A DNA stretch of 64,000 nucleotides from Callorhinus ursinus (taxonomy: Eukaryota > Chordata > Mammalia > Carnivora > Otariidae). Location of the stretch: the NCBI RefSeq assembly GCF_003265705.1, contig NW_020312867.1, forward strand, positions 5,641,221 to 5,705,220, written 5' to 3'. Below the pieces are notes generated by a model. It was not told the origin of the DNA and did no database searches. It worked only from the letters and a program-made list of their open reading frames with translations. The translations under genes were made by a program, and so were the position numbers. Positions 1 to 12,429 of this stretch are shown here, piece by piece. The first letter of the stretch is position 1. Each line of letters starts with the position of its first letter.

Positions 1-47
<47 letters not shown>

Positions 48-222
48 ATTTATTTGACAGAGAGAGACACAGCGAGAGAGGGAACACAAGCGGGGAAGTA
101 GGAGAGGGAGAAGCAGGCTTCCCGCTGAGCAGGGAGCCCGATGTGGGGCTCGATCCCAGGACCCTGGGATCATGACCTGAACCAAAGGCAGATGCTTAAC
201 GACTGAGCCACCCAGGCGCCCC
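1..222 (-). mobile_element. Can-SINE with (CTTT)n tail
   Basis: Antisense tRNA-Lys-derived SINE. Its tail has expanded to a CTTT microsatellite (1-46), cut by the window edge; the head ends GAGCCACCCAGGCGCCCC. Confidence 0.9.
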
Positions 223-680
223 CCTCCAGCTCTTTTTATGTAGACTGACTTGGCCTGCCAGTTTTTGTGCCCTCTCCCCGCCCCTGCCCCCATTAGTATA
301 TCACTCGGGTCCTGTGCCACAAGGGAGAAGCTGGGAGCTGCCTCAGCAGGAGAATCCTTCTCCTTAGAAGCCAGGAGAAAAAAAAGCAAGATCATGAATC
401 CTCACACAGTGATTTTGGCTCCTATCACACATGTGTGCGTATGTGTTTAATTGGTATGTATATGCCTATGTGTGTATATGTCATAGTCTCTTGTCTCTAG
501 ACCCCACGAAGCCCCAGTTGTGGCTGGAGGCCCAGCAGTGAGTGTCGCTCCTGATTGTCTCATGGATACCCTGCGGTTTCTCCTGGTTTTGCAGAGAATG
601 GGGTTTTGGGCCAGATTTCAAGGTTGGGCAGCTGCAGCCTAGTAGACCGGTCCTCCTCTCCACTCTGTCTGTGCCTGCAG
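223..680. other. SNTA1 intron 3 (3' end)
   Basis: Non-coding sequence between the leading SINE and the exon at 681. I see no exon and no recent repeat apart from a short TG/TA-rich patch near 430-480. Confidence 0.6.
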
Positions 681-888
681 GTATTTGGAGATCTGCTCAG
701 CAGATGGCCAAGACACCCTCTTCCTGAGGGCCAAGGATGAGGCTAGCGCAAAGTCGTGGGCAGCTGCTGTTCAGGCCCAGGTCAACGCTCTGATGCCTCG
801 GGTCAAGGACGAGCTGCAGGCACTGCTGGCAGCCACCGGCACAGCCGGGAGCCAGGACATCAAGCAGATCGGCTGGCTGACTGAGCAG
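681..888 (+). CDS. SNTA1: SNTA1 exon (probable exon 4): second half of PH1
   Basis: The acceptor is the CAG at 678-680 and the donor GT is at 889. The exon holds the last base of an Arg codon followed by 69 codons, beginning [10 protein letters not shown] and ending KQIGWLTEQ. The [20 protein letters not shown] stretch is the C-terminal half of the split PH1 domain, with its helix around [11 protein letters not shown]. The GWLTEQ end opens the first strand of PH2. An ATG at 685 overlaps this frame but is internal, not a start. The previous exon is outside the window. Confidence 0.95.
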
Positions 889-1031
889 GTGCCTGCTGGG
901 CCAGGCCTCCGTCCCCCACCTCGACCCTTCCCCTGGAGCTAACCACATTCCCATGCACCATCCCACTCCACCCTGGCCCTCTCACCCCCCACCCCCTCTG
1001 CTGCCCCTCACTGTTGCCTTGCCCCCTGCAG

Positions 1032-1162
1032 CTGCCCAGTGGGGGCACAGCACCCACCCTGGCCTTGCTGACCGAGAAGGAGCTGCTTCTCTACTGCCAC
1101 CTACCCCAGACCCGTGAGGCTCTGAGCCAGCCAGCCCGTACTGCCCCCCTCATTGCCACCAG
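1032..1162 (+). CDS. SNTA1: SNTA1 exon (probable exon 5): start of PH2
   Basis: The acceptor CAG ends at 1031 and the donor GT is at 1163. There are 43 codons plus two bases (AG of a split Arg), running [10 protein letters not shown] to TAPLIAT. The short upstream intron (143 bp, 889-1031) is C-rich. The residues build the first strands of PH2, including the [13 protein letters not shown] strand pair. The exon joins in frame to 4069. Confidence 0.95.
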
Positions 1163-1269
1163 GTATCCACGGGCAGGCAGGGGTGTCTGTCTCACCCAGA
1201 GGTTGGGGGGTGATGCTCTCAATGGGCCTCAGAAGTGGGGGATTCCAGCCTCACTCTGCCCTGAGTTAT

Positions 1270-1370
1270 TTCCCAGGTGACCTGAAGCAAGTCTCCATGT
1301 TGTCTGGGCCTCGGTTTCTTCATCTGTAAAATGGGGGCTTGCAAGAGAACAGTGTGACGTCCCACTAGGC
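1270..1370 (-). repeat. MIR fragment
   Basis: GGTGACCTGAAGCAAGT...CTTCATCTGTAAAATGGGG is the conserved core of an antisense MIR. Confidence 0.6.
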
Positions 1371-3000
1371 ACTCATTGATTGACACCTACTCTGCCCAGA
1401 TCTGTGCAGCATGGTTCAGGGGACAGGGAGCTGATCCCAATGGTCTGCCCTCAGGGAGCACCCAGTCTGGTAGGGGAGGCTGACCTAGGAACAGCCTTCA
1501 TAGCACAGAGTTGTAGGAACCCCTTTACTCTGCCTGGCCTGGTGGGGAAGGCTTTAGTAGGAGGTGCTATTGAGCTGGACTTTGTCAGAGGAGTAGAAGT
1601 TTGCTATTTAAGAAAGAGGGGAAGAGCATCTTATATAGAGAGAACAACATGGTCAAAGGTACAGCAGTATTAAGGGCTATGGGGTGTTCATAGAGCTCTG
1701 AGTGTGCTATAAGCAGGATGTAGACTCTATACAGGAAATGGAGAGAAGTGAGACAGGGAGTTGGCAGGGCCTGATCTTGCAGAACCTCTCCCGCCTGATT
1801 AAGGAATGCTAGTAGCCTTACCTTAAGAGTTGTGGCAGAGTGGAAGGGTTTTAGCCTGGGAGTAAGGTGACCTGTGTTGTGTATGTGTGTTTTTAAAAAA
1901 GTTTTTCAAATTATTTTTAAAGCCTCTTTAAAAAAAAAAACCTTATTTTAATTTTTAAAGATTTTATTTATTTATGAGAGAGCTCAAGAGAGAGCAGGAA
2001 GGGGAGAGGGGCAGAGGGAGAGGGAGAAGCAGACCCCCCCCCGACACCCCACTGAGCAGGGAGCACTACGTGGGGGCTCGATTCCAGGACTCGGAGATCA
2101 TGACCTGAGTGGAAGGCAGATACTCAACTGACTGAGCCACCCAGGTGCCCCTTTATTTATTTATTTTAGGGAGAGAGAGAGAGAGAGAGAGCTAGAGCCA
2201 GCAGGGGGAGGGGCAGAAGGAGAGGGAGAAGGAGAGAGAGAATCCCAAGGAGACTCCCTGCTGAATGCAGAACCTGGAGCGGGGCTTGATCTTACAACCC
2301 TGAGATCATGACCTGAGCCAAAACTGAGAGTTGGATGCTTACCTGACTGAGCCACCCAGGTGCCCTGACTTCGGTTGAGTTTTATTTATTTATTTAATTA
2401 ATTAATTAATTTTATTTATTTATTTGGCAGAGAGAGAGCACAAGTAGGCAGAGAGGCAGGCAGAGGGAGAGGGAGAAGCAGGCTCTCCGCTGAGCAGAGA
2501 GCCAGACGTGGGGCTCGATCCCAGGACCCTGGGATCATGACCTGAGCCGAAGGCAGACGCTTAATGACTGAGCCACCCAGGTGCCCCTTTGGTTGAGTTT
2601 TAGAAGAATCCGTGTGGCTGCCACGTGGAAAATGCACTGGAGGGGGCAGAATGGAAGCTGGGAGGCTGGTGCAGTCATGCAGGAGAGATGGTGGAGGTGG
2701 GTGGAGGCAGCAGATGGAGAAGAAAGGCCGCATTTGCATTGGAAGACACATGGGTGGTAAAATTAACTGGGCTTAGTGCTTGCCAGATGGGGAGGGTGAG
2801 GGAGGTGTCCAGGATGAATGGATGAATGGGAGGTTTGGAGCTTGTGTCTGGGCGAGCAGTGGGACTGGGGTGGAGTGCAACATGGGGAGGCTGGAGCAAG
2901 ATGCTTTGTTGAGTGCAAATTGTGTGGGGGATGGATAGGGAGCTTGGGTAGGAATTTTGGGGAATTGTGGGTTTATAGCTCTGGGCTGGAAAATGGGAAA
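1371..3000 (-). repeat. L2 element, antisense, split by three SINEs
   Basis: 1371-1870 and 2590-3000 read as consecutive parts of an antisense L2 3' region (CAGGGAGCACCCAGTCTGG..., GGGCCTGATCTTGCAGAAC..., then GAGTTTTAGAAGAATCCGTGTGGC...). The SINE block 1951-2587 sits between them. Confidence 0.55.
1951..2587 (-). mobile_element. Three Can-SINEs in tandem (1951-2151, 2152-2365, 2385-2587)
   Basis: All antisense, each with an AT-rich tail at its left and the GAGCCACCCAGGTGCCC head at its right. The third is flanked by GGTTGAGTTTT (2374-2384 and about 2590-2600). Confidence 0.85.
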
Positions 3001-3264
3001 CTGGGTGTCAGCAGCAGCTCTAGTGGGTAGCTGAAGTTATGAGACAGTGTGTGGAGTGAGGAGCAAAGGGGGCTAAGGGCCAGAGCTCTGAGTCTGTTGC
3101 CCAGGGAGGGGGAGTAAGCCTCCCAAGGTTACACGCAAGTGGGAATCGAACTGAGTGCCTGGGCCCTTGCTGCTCATGTCTCTTCCTCTGGATGGGGCTC
3201 TGGCCCATGAGTCAGGAGCCAGCTGTCTACCAGTAATAAGCAGGTCATGGATTGCCAAACTAAT

Positions 3265-4010
3265 CAAGTGATTCATTAATTCAGGTCACAAATGTTTATT
3301 GAACACCTACTACATGCCAGGCATTGCTTTATTTTTTTTTTTAAAGATTTTATTTATTTGACAGAGAGAGACATAGCGAGAGAGGGAACACAAGCAGGGG
3401 GAGTGGGAGAGGGAGAAGCAGGCTTCCCGCCGAGCAGGGAGCCCTATGCGGGGCTCAATCCCAGGACCCTGGGATCGTGACCTGAGCTGAAGGCAGATGC
3501 CTAACGACTGAGCCACCCAGGCGCCCCCAGGCATTGCTTTAATTGCTGAGAATAGAGTGGTGAACAAATTAGACAAAAATTTATATCCCAGATGATATTT
3601 TGGTGAAAAAGACAATAAAAAACCAAGTGAAACAAATAAAGAATAAGTATAATTTCTGGTATCATGATGAAAAGTAAGGCTAGTGAGTGCCTATTTTAGA
3701 CAGGGAGGTCAGGGAAGGCTTCTCAGAGATGACATTTGAGCAAAGATCTGAAGGAAGTGAGGGAGTGAGCCACGGAGGACATCAGGGAAGAGTGCATTTG
3801 ACAGAGGGAACAGCATGTGCAGACGTGCTGAGGCGAGAATGTGCTCGGTATGTTTGAAGACAGCAGGATGGCCGGAGCTGAGGGAGCAAGGGGGAAGGTG
3901 GCAGGAGGTGGGCTCCTGTGAGGCTCTCAGGGCACAGCTGGAAGTCCTGTTCGCTGATGAGGTGGTAAAGGAGTCACAGGGTCCCTTCCCAGGTCAGCAC
4001 TCCCTTGGCC
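3265..4010 (-). repeat. L2 element, antisense, split by a SINE
   Basis: TTTATTGAACACCTACTACATGCCAGG is the reverse complement of the L2 3' end. It continues after the SINE with GGTGAACAAATTAGACAAAAAT, GACATTTGAGCAAAGATCTGAAGG and AGAGGGAACAGCATGTGCAGA, all L2. Confidence 0.65.
3330..3527 (-). mobile_element. Can-SINE
   Basis: Antisense; TSD CAGGCATTGCTTTA on both sides. Confidence 0.9.
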
Positions 4011-4042
4011 TAATTCCCCACTGTCTGAGACCTCACACTTAG

Positions 4043-4363
<321 letters not shown>

Positions 4364-4515
4364 TAAAGTGGGCTTTAGGGTCCCTAAGAACTCTGTCTTT
4401 TGGGTGTGCAGGTGCCCCAACAGGTAGTAAGTCCCTTTTCCCTGGGTTTACTTGCCCTGGCTTTGTGATTCCACTGTGGGGCGGCGGGGGGGGCGGATGT
4501 GAGAGATGGCTCTTG

Positions 4516-4655
4516 GAGTACAGTTGCCAGATAAAATATAGGACACCCACTTAAATGTGGATTTCAGATAAACAACAAATACTTTTAGTGTAAGTATGTC
4601 CGAATTCTCCATTGCTTATCTGAAATTCACATTTAACTGGGCAATTCTACGGGTC
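4516..4655. repeat. Palindromic MITE-like repeat
   Basis: The left arm (AGTTGCCAGATAAAATA..., then TTAAATGTGGATTTCAGATA) is mirrored by the right arm (TATCTGAAATTCACATTTAA). The two read as imperfect reverse complements around a centre near 4605. This fits an old non-autonomous DNA transposon; I do not assign a family name. Confidence 0.6.
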
Positions 4656-4964
4656 TCTAAGGTCTCCAAGGGCCATGCTTGGTGGGTCTACTGATACCTT
4701 TATAGGGAGTGAGGGAGTGAGCCTTCTGAACATGGCAGAGTTTAAGCTTTCCCTTTCTACTTTTGGTGTTGCTGGAAGTGGGACTAGAAGTGGGGCATAG
4801 TTTTTCTGAGCGCCCGTTTTTCTGTATTTGAGGGTGGGGGCAACTCGATGCAGGGTGAATGTACAGATGGCACACCGGGCAGTGAGCTTCCCATCCCGAG
4901 TGGTATTCAAGCCCCCTTTGTGGAGTTGCTGGCAAGGGTCGGACACGGGGCTCGTGGTCTCTGA

Positions 4965-5377
<413 letters not shown>

Positions 5378-5900
5378 AGGTCACCGGATGTACTCGCCCT
5401 GAAGAGAGGGTGTCTGCCACATGGCCTGACCTGGCCCTCCGCTGACTGCCTGCTCACCACTGGGCTGAGGGAAGGGAGCGGAAAGGAATGAGTGCAGAGT
5501 CCCAGCCTCTAAGGGAGGCTGGGGATAGTCTTGGGACTGGGACCCAGACTCAGGACACAGTGGATCCTGCCTGTGATGGGGTAATCTCCCAGCTGCCCCA
5601 CCATTCCCCCACCAGTGCCTTTTGCAGAGAGATATTTTGTATACACAAAAGCCATTCCGAGCCTGGGACCTGCCCCTGTGGGGATCCTGACCCCAGACCA
5701 CAACTGCCAGGCCTCCTGGAGGCCCCTAAGCCACCCTCAGAGGCCTCATCTGAAGTTGGAGTTCCCAGGGGTCCATGGCAAGAGAAAGAGGAGGAACCTT
5801 TCTGTTTGTTTCTCCCCTCAGCTCCACCACCTGGGGCATCAGTTTTCCTCTTCATCCTCTCTCCTCCTTCCTCTTGGATAAATAAATGGCCTGTGAGTGC
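5378..5900 (+). other. SNTA1: SNTA1 3'UTR
   Basis: GC-rich non-coding sequence from the TAG to just beyond the poly(A) signal. Reading frames inside it are incidental. Confidence 0.8.
5881..5886 (+). promoter_or_regulatory. SNTA1: SNTA1 polyadenylation signal AATAAA
   Basis: AATAAA about 500 bp after the SNTA1 stop codon, followed within 20 bp by a G/T-rich stretch (gcctgtgagtgcgtaggc). Cleavage probably falls near 5900. Confidence 0.8.
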
Positions 5901-6714
5901 GTAGGCAGCCTGGCCTAGTGTTGGTGGTTTGTGCCTTGGCCTCTGGATTCTTCGGTGGCTCCGGTAGTCCCAAGATGGACCAGACCCAGGACTGGGGCTC
6001 TTTTCCTGGCGAAGAGCAGACCTTTAACCACAGGGCCATAAAGAAAGTGTATTTGTTATCTATTACCCCCAAATCTAACAACTTAAAACAACGAGTGTTT
6101 ATTATTTTTCAGGGTCTGTGGATCAGGAATATGTGAGGGGCTAAGCTGGGATCTTGACTCGGGGTTGTTTATGAGGTTGCAGTCAAGGTATTGGCTGGGG
6201 CTGCACTCATCTGAAAGCTTGACTGGGGCTAGAGGCTCTATTTCCAATATTGCTCACTCATTTGGCTTTTGGCAGGAAGCCCCAGTTCCTTACCCCATGG
6301 ACCTAACCATAGGGCTGCTTGAGTGCACTTGTGACAAGGCAGCTGGCTTCCCCCAGAGTGGGTGACACAGAAGAGAGAGCTGAGAGGAATCCACAATGCC
6401 TCTTTTGAGCCAGTCTTGGATATCTCAGACTGTCAGTTCTGCTTTATTCTGTTCATTAGAAGGGAGTCACTAAGCCCAGCTGACACTCCAGGGGAGGGCA
6501 GTTAGGCTCCATTTATTGAAGAAAGGAATGTCAGAGAATTTGTGGGCCTATTTAAAAACCATCATAGAGAGCCTCAGACTCCTTTCCTGCAGGAGAGAGG
6601 ACACTCGGAGAGATCCCAGGCTTTGTGGAATGTTCTTTAGAAGCTGTAATGTGCTGGCTGGATGTGAGTATGCCACGTTTAGAACTCTCTACTTGCTTGT
6701 GTTGTCCAGAAAAT

Positions 6715-7160
6715 CAGTGACAACAGTAATGAGAGCTTATCATTGGCGGGTGCTTGCTGTCTGCCAGGTCCTCCGCATATGTTTCTTCATTGGATCTTTT
6801 TTTTTTTTTTTTAAAGATTTTTATTTATTTATTTGAGAGAGAGAGAGAGAATGAGAGAGAGAGAGAGAGCATGAGGGGGGGAGGGTCAGAGGGAGAAGCA
6901 GACTCCCCGCCAAGCAGGGAGCCCGATGTGGGACTCAATCCCGGGACTCCAGGATCACGACCTGAGTCGCTTAACGACTGAGCCACCCAGGTGCCCTCTT
7001 CATTGGATCTTCACCACACACCTATGATCTCTATTTCACAGGTACAGAAATTGGGGCTCAGAGAGGGCAAGTGACTTGCTCAAAGTCACACAGCTCTGAG
7101 GTGTCTGAGCTTGGATTCAAATGGGGTCTTTCTCGATTCAGAGCCATGTGCACCTTGGAG
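6715..7160 (+). repeat. MIR split by a SINE
   Basis: Sense MIR: AATGAGAGCTTATCATTGG..., then after the SINE ATTTCACAGGTACAGAAATTG and CAAAGTCACACAGCTCTGAG. Confidence 0.65.
6797..6997 (-). mobile_element. Can-SINE
   Basis: Antisense; TSD CTTCATTGGATCTT within the MIR. Confidence 0.9.
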
Positions 7161-7280
7161 ACATCCTGGCCCTGCACTATCCATTAGAAATGTAATGTGA
7201 ACCACATGCGTAATTAAACATTTTCCAGTAGTCACATTTTAAAATGTAAAGAGGTGAGAATAATTTTATTTTTAATGTTT

Positions 7281-7667
7281 ATTTTTTTAAAAAATATTTT
7301 ATTTATTTATTGACAGAGGGAGAGAGAGCACAAGCAGGGGGAGCAGAAGTGGGAGAGGGAGAAGCAGGCTCCCTGCTGAGCAGGGAGCCTGATGCAGGGC
7401 TCCATCCCAGGACCCTGGGATCATGACCTGAGCCGAAGGCAGACACTTAATGACTGAGCCACCCAGGTGATCCTTATTTTTTGAAAAAGATTTTATTTAT
7501 TTGAGAGACAGAGAGAGAGCTGGTGAGAGAGAGCGTGAGTGGTGGGGAGAGGGAGAAGCAGACTCCCCGCCGAGCAGGGAGCCCAACATAGGGCTAGATC
7601 CCAGCATCCTGGGATCATGACCTGAGTCCAAGGCAGATACTTAACCGACTGAGCCATCCAGGCACCC
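7281..7667 (-). mobile_element. Two Can-SINEs (about 7281-7472 and 7480-7667)
   Basis: Both antisense. The pair is flanked by TGAGAATAATTTTA on the left and TGAGAATAACTTTA on the right, so the second inserted into or beside the first. Confidence 0.8.
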
Positions 7668-7848
7668 TGAGAATAACTTTAATAATATACTTTATTTAAC
7701 TCAATGTGTCAAAAATATCACTTCACATATATAAAAATCTATTGAGATGTTTTACTTTTTTTTAATACCAATTCTTTGAAATGTGGTGTGTATTTTATAT
7801 CTACAGCACATCTCTATCTAGGTGCCAAATTTTCATTGGAAATTCTTT

Positions 7849-8270
7849 CTTTCTTTTTTATTTTATTTTTTTAAAGATTTTATTTATTTATTTGAGAGAG
7901 AGAATGAGAGAGAGAGAGAGAACATGAGAGAGGGGAGGGTCAGAGGGAGAAGCAGACTCCCTGCTGAGCAGGGAGCCCGATGCGGACTGGATCCCGGGAC
8001 TCCAGGATCATGACCTGAGCCAAAGGCAGTCGCTTAACCAACTGAGCCACCCAGGCGCCCCTGGAAATTCTTTTTTTTAAAGATTTTATTTATTTTTAGA
8101 GAGCAAGAGTGCAAGCAGGGGGAGGAGCAGAGGGGGAGGGAGGAGAAGGGGAAAGAATCTCAGGTAGACTCCATGCTGAGCACATGGGGCTGGATCTCAT
8201 GACCCTGAGATCATGACCTGAGCCGAAACTAAGAGTCAGGCGCTTAACGGTTGAGCCACCCAGGTGTCCC
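7849..8270 (-). mobile_element. Two Can-SINEs at one target (7849-8061, 8074-8270)
   Basis: Both antisense. TTGGAAATTCTT or a near copy occurs three times, before, between and after them, showing two insertions at one site. Confidence 0.88.
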
Positions 8271-9627
8271 AATTGGAAATTCTTGATTTATATTTATATT
8301 TCATAAAATTTATAGTTGAAAAAAGTAGATTCACATGCCCAAGTTGTTCCAAATGCACTAAAATTTTCCAATAATTGAATTGTCAGTTTTTAAATTAAAA
8401 TGAATTAAACTTAAGTAAAATTTAGTTCCTCACTCACACTAGCTGCATATCAAGTGCTAGGTAGCCACATGTGGCTGATGGCTATTGTAGAACTAAGCAG
8501 TTCTAAGCAAGCCTTTGCATGAGGGAACTGAGGCCCACGTGAGGTCACATAACAAGCCAGAGCCAGAGCTAGTTCTGGAAGCCTGGGGAGATGCAGGTGA
8601 GCAGAGATATTCCAGCCTTGCCTATGCGTCCATCCATCTGTCAATTCACTGTTCATCTGAGAAATATCTAGTGCATGCCTTCTCTGTGCTAGTTCTTGGG
8701 GCCAGGAGCTGATTTGCTGAGAACAAGACTGACAGGTCCCCATGCACAGGGAACTGAAATCCAGCAGATCTCCAACAATCATATGTGTGGTACAGATTAA
8801 GCAGACATGGAGATAGCAGAGGACCCAGCGGGGACCTGACCTACTCCAGGGGTTTAGGGGAGGTTTCTCTCAGAAGGAGACATGGGAGCTAATGTTCATC
8901 TAAAGGAGTATGCTAAAAATCAGCTCCTACTGCTGTAATGCTATGGGGGTGGGGTGGGAAAAAACCCAACCCAACCTCAGTGGCCACAGCCACAAGCATT
9001 TATTTTCATGTTCCTGGGGCTGCATGTTGACTGCAGCTTGATCATTATAAGCTGGGCTTGGCTGGGTGGCTTTGCTCCAGGCTATGGGTTGGGCTCAAGT
9101 CTACTCTATGTTCTTTCTGGCGCCCAGGATGAAGGGACATCAGCTCTCAGGGCATGTTCTTTTCTGGCAAGTCACTGGAGTTCAAAGACAAGCAAGTTGC
9201 ACAAGCACAGTTAGATCCTCTGCCTGCATTTGTCTTCTCTCATTCCATTGGCCAAAACAAGTCCTGTAGCCGAGCCATTGGTGGAGAAACGGCAGGGGAG
9301 GAATAATAGCTCAGTTAACGGAACTATCACCAACCAGTAAGAGTTAGGTGGAAGGGGGAATGGCGTCCCGGGTGAGAGATCCTGGGGTGAGATGGAACAA
9401 AGGGGCTTCTAAACTCCTGGAATCTGGGGAGGGGGGCTTATTTTCATCACCTTCATTGTCCAAGACACATCACTGTTCAAGACTCTACAACATGGCAACT
9501 AAAAGTAGACCCTTGGGGTTGGAATGTGGTGAGATGTTACGGGGAGGGTGGTGGGAAATGGTCCCTAGTTCCCCAGGTGGGCTGGTATGGGTGTGGGGCA
9601 GGATAGTAGGGGATGTTGGGCACGGCT

Positions 9628-9628
<1 letters not shown>

Positions 9629-9671
<43 letters not shown>
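9629..9671. repeat. (GT)n microsatellite
   Basis: About 21 uninterrupted GT units. Confidence 0.95.
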
Positions 9672-10779
9672 GGGGGTGCCAGCATAACCGAGAACATCCC
9701 TCATGCTGCCAGCTTCATTCCATGGGCAATCAGAATTGCAGCCTCCTGCCCTGCCCACAAAGGGGGAAGGTGACATCTCCCTGTGAGGCTGCTAAGGGAA
9801 GGGCCAGATTTGAAAGAACCAGTTCTAAGAGCCCTAGAGACCTGGGTTCAAACCCTAACTTTTCCCTGACTCTCACATTGGAATCCTTTCACATTGGCTT
9901 CCTTCCAGCTCTAGAATTCCTCTCTTTTGTGACCCTAAGAGGACAAGACTGAGAGTAAAGAGGAAAGGGTCATGATGATACCATAAGCAGGACCTGAAAC
10001 GGAGTTGGTATGCATGGAAGGACAGGGCCCGTGCTTGTTGGTCACCAGGGAAGGAGAAGGGGCATTGTCACCCTTGGCAGTGTGGAAGGCATCCCCCTCC
10101 TCAACATAACTCATGTTGGATGCAGGTGCTGCCACCATAGTGGGGCTCTGTGTGGCAGAGGTGCCCCACCCCCCATGGCCACGTTAGGATAGACATCTTC
10201 CCTTTGCAGTAAAAAACTTCACAGTAAACCTGAATGTTTCTCCAACTGGAGTCTTTAGATCCCAGAGTATCCAGGAACTTGTCTCTTGAGTTTAAGCGTT
10301 TTCCAGGAATTCTGAAACGTTGTACTTTCACGGTACTGATAATTACCCCAAATGATCAGAGCACATTCTAGGTTATCTGGAAAAGCCACAGTAAAAATTA
10401 AGAACCATAATACAGTTTTTGGCCTTTGTATTTTTGACTGAATTGGCACCCAGCAGTTATCTAAGAAGAGAGTATGAGCTCAATTCCAGTGTCTCAAACT
10501 CCTGAAATCCAGGTTTGTTTCCACCATCCTCACTGCCCCAAGACAGCACAACGGTCCTGGACTCAACGATCTTTGGGCAACTGCCACAGTCTCCTAAATG
10601 CTCTCCTTATTTGTCTCTCCATCCTCTTACCCCCAGTGCAGTGCATTCTCCACACAGCAGCCACTTTATAGGCAAAGAAACTGCAAATCAGCAGGGGTGA
10701 TTAACTTGGCCTTGGCTGTCATGGTGTCAGAGCCTCAGTGGGAACCCAGCCAGTCTGACTTTCACTTAGTCAGTCAGTG

Positions 10780-11160
10780 GTAAGAATAGCACTTTGGGGT
10801 CAGACTGGCCTGTGGGTGGATCCCAGTTCTGCCGTGCATTAGTTGTGCCAGCTTCAGCATGTGACCACCTTTTGTATTTTCAGTTTTCTTGCCTTAAAGT
10901 GGGCCAACAATAACCTCATAGAGTTCTTTTTTTTTTTTTAAGATTTTATTTATTTATTTGAGAGAGAGAGAATGAGAGATAGAGAGCATGAGAGGGAAGA
11001 GGTTCAGAGGGAGAAGCAGACTCCCTGATCAGCAGGGAGCCTGATGTAGGACTCGATCCTGGGACTCCAGGATCATGACCTGAGCCGAAGGCAGTCGCTT
11101 AACCAACTGAGCCACCCAGGCGCCCAACCACATAGAGTTCTAATGAGGGGTCAAAGAAGT
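10780..11160 (-). repeat. MIR split by a SINE
   Basis: Antisense MIR (TTTGGGGTCAGACTGGCCTG, then AACAATAACCTCATAGAGTTC). Confidence 0.6.
10927..11125 (-). mobile_element. Can-SINE
   Basis: Antisense; TSD CATAGAGTTCT on both sides. Confidence 0.9.
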
Positions 11161-11445
11161 CATTGCAGCAGGGCCCCTAGAGTCTTACTGACTCAGAGTG
11201 CTGGGGCCCGTGTCCACATCTTATTGACACATGGGCTTTCTTCCAAACCACAGACCTCCGTGCACAGAGCAGAAGTGCTGAGGAACTAATATACATAGGA
11301 GCATCTTTCCACCCTGACTGCTAACATAGAACTACTCTAGCTTCCTCTCCTCTTGGATGAAATAATTCTGAGGTGTGTGTACTACACTGTTTCCTGGAAC
11401 TCCCCAACATAATTAAGACCCAGATGCCCACCATGGTAACATTCC

Positions 11446-11650
11446 TTTTTTTTTTTTTTTTTAAGATTATTCATTTATTTATTTGAGAGAGAGGGAGAGA
11501 GAGAGCATGAGTGCGGGGAGGCAGAGGGAGAAGGAGAAGCAGACACCCCGCTGAGCAGGGAGCTCAACGTAGGGCTCCATCCCAGGACCCTGAGATCATG
11601 ACTCCAGCCAAAGGCAGAGGCTTGACCGACTGAGCCACCCAAGGGTCCCA
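11446..11650 (-). mobile_element. Can-SINE
   Basis: Antisense, about 200 bp, with a somewhat diverged head (CCACCCAAGGGTCCC). Confidence 0.85.
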
Positions 11651-11799
11651 AACAAATTCTCTTAGGCTCCCTATGGGAAATAGTCTGTAGGAGACAAGGG
11701 CAAAGGGCAGAAATAAGGAAACCACTTCGCGGGCTATCGCAGTAGTGTTGGGTGAGATGAAGGTGGCCTGGGCTAGGGCTGTAGCAGGGGAAGTGGATA

Positions 11800-12010
11800 T
11801 GAGACATTTTGGAGTGAGAGCTGACAGGACTTGCTGACAGATTGTAGAGGTTGAGGGAGAGGGAAAAAAAAAGACTCCTCCATTTCTCCTAGTGTTGGGA
11901 GGATGGTTGGGTCATTTACTGAGATGGTCTAGACTGGGAAGGAAGAGGTTTTGGGTGAGGATGTGGGTATGGAAATGAAGAGTTCTGTATTAAGTTAGAG
12001 TCAGTCATTA
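11800..12010 (-). repeat. Probable L2 fragment
   Basis: GACAGGACTTGCTGACAGAT and GGGTCATTTACTGAGATGG resemble internal antisense L2-associated sequence. Confidence 0.4.
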
Positions 12011-12119
12011 GATACCCAAGAGGAGGTTCCCCTTATGCAACCGAACCATGGGTCTGTACCTCCCACCCCCGGGGGCTGGGGGGGAGTCCAGGCTGGCACA
12101 GGGAATGGGAAGTCTTTAA

Positions 12120-12420
12120 GCTATAGCGCAGCGCTGTCCAGTAGAAAGAGAACGTGGGCCACGTATGCCACTTAAAATTTCCCAGTAGCCACATTAAAAA
12201 AGTAAAAACAAGCAGGTGAAACCAATTTAAATTATATTCATTTAACCCAGTATATCCTAAATATTGTTTCAACACGTAATCAACATAAACATGATTGATG
12301 AGCTATTCCGCACTCTTTCTTCGACATCCGGTGTGTATTTTACATTTAAAGCACATTAATTCGCACTCACTCTTTCCCAAGCACTCGGTTGCCACAGGAC
12401 GGCTAAGGGCGACCACTCAG
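12120..12420. mobile_element. hAT-like DNA element abutting the CDK5RAP1 promoter
   Basis: GCGCTGTCCAGTAGAAAGAG begins a copy of the same family as 7175-8490. The interior CCAGTAGCCACATTAAAAAA and CGGTGTGTATTTTACATTTA is intact, and the right end fades into the CpG island at about 12420. Confidence 0.55.
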
Positions 12421-12429
12421 GTCGGCGTA

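Larger units (their letters stand above)
7175..8490. mobile_element. hAT-like non-autonomous DNA element, split by four SINEs
   Basis: Begins CACTATCCATTAGAAATGTA and ends AGGTAGCCACATGTGGCTGA, matching the termini and interior of the same family at 12120-12420. The core is interrupted at 7281-7667 and 7849-8270. Confidence 0.5.
5901..12429. other. SNTA1-CDK5RAP1 intergenic spacer
   Basis: No gene seen. 6030-6600 and 8900-9350 look like ancient interspersed repeats of unassigned family; 9350-10780 is mostly unique apart from a GT microsatellite; the rest is MIR, L2, hAT-like DNA and SINEs listed separately. Confidence 0.6.

Noticed and set aside
685..942. ATG at 685 as a gene start
   Set aside because: It is an internal Met-reading frame shifted from the SNTA1 exon start; the exon reads in from an upstream acceptor in syntrophin frame.
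9348..9952. Open frames of 121-141 codons through the GT repeat
   Set aside because: The repeat encodes alternating Val/Cys with no stop; no splice or homology support.
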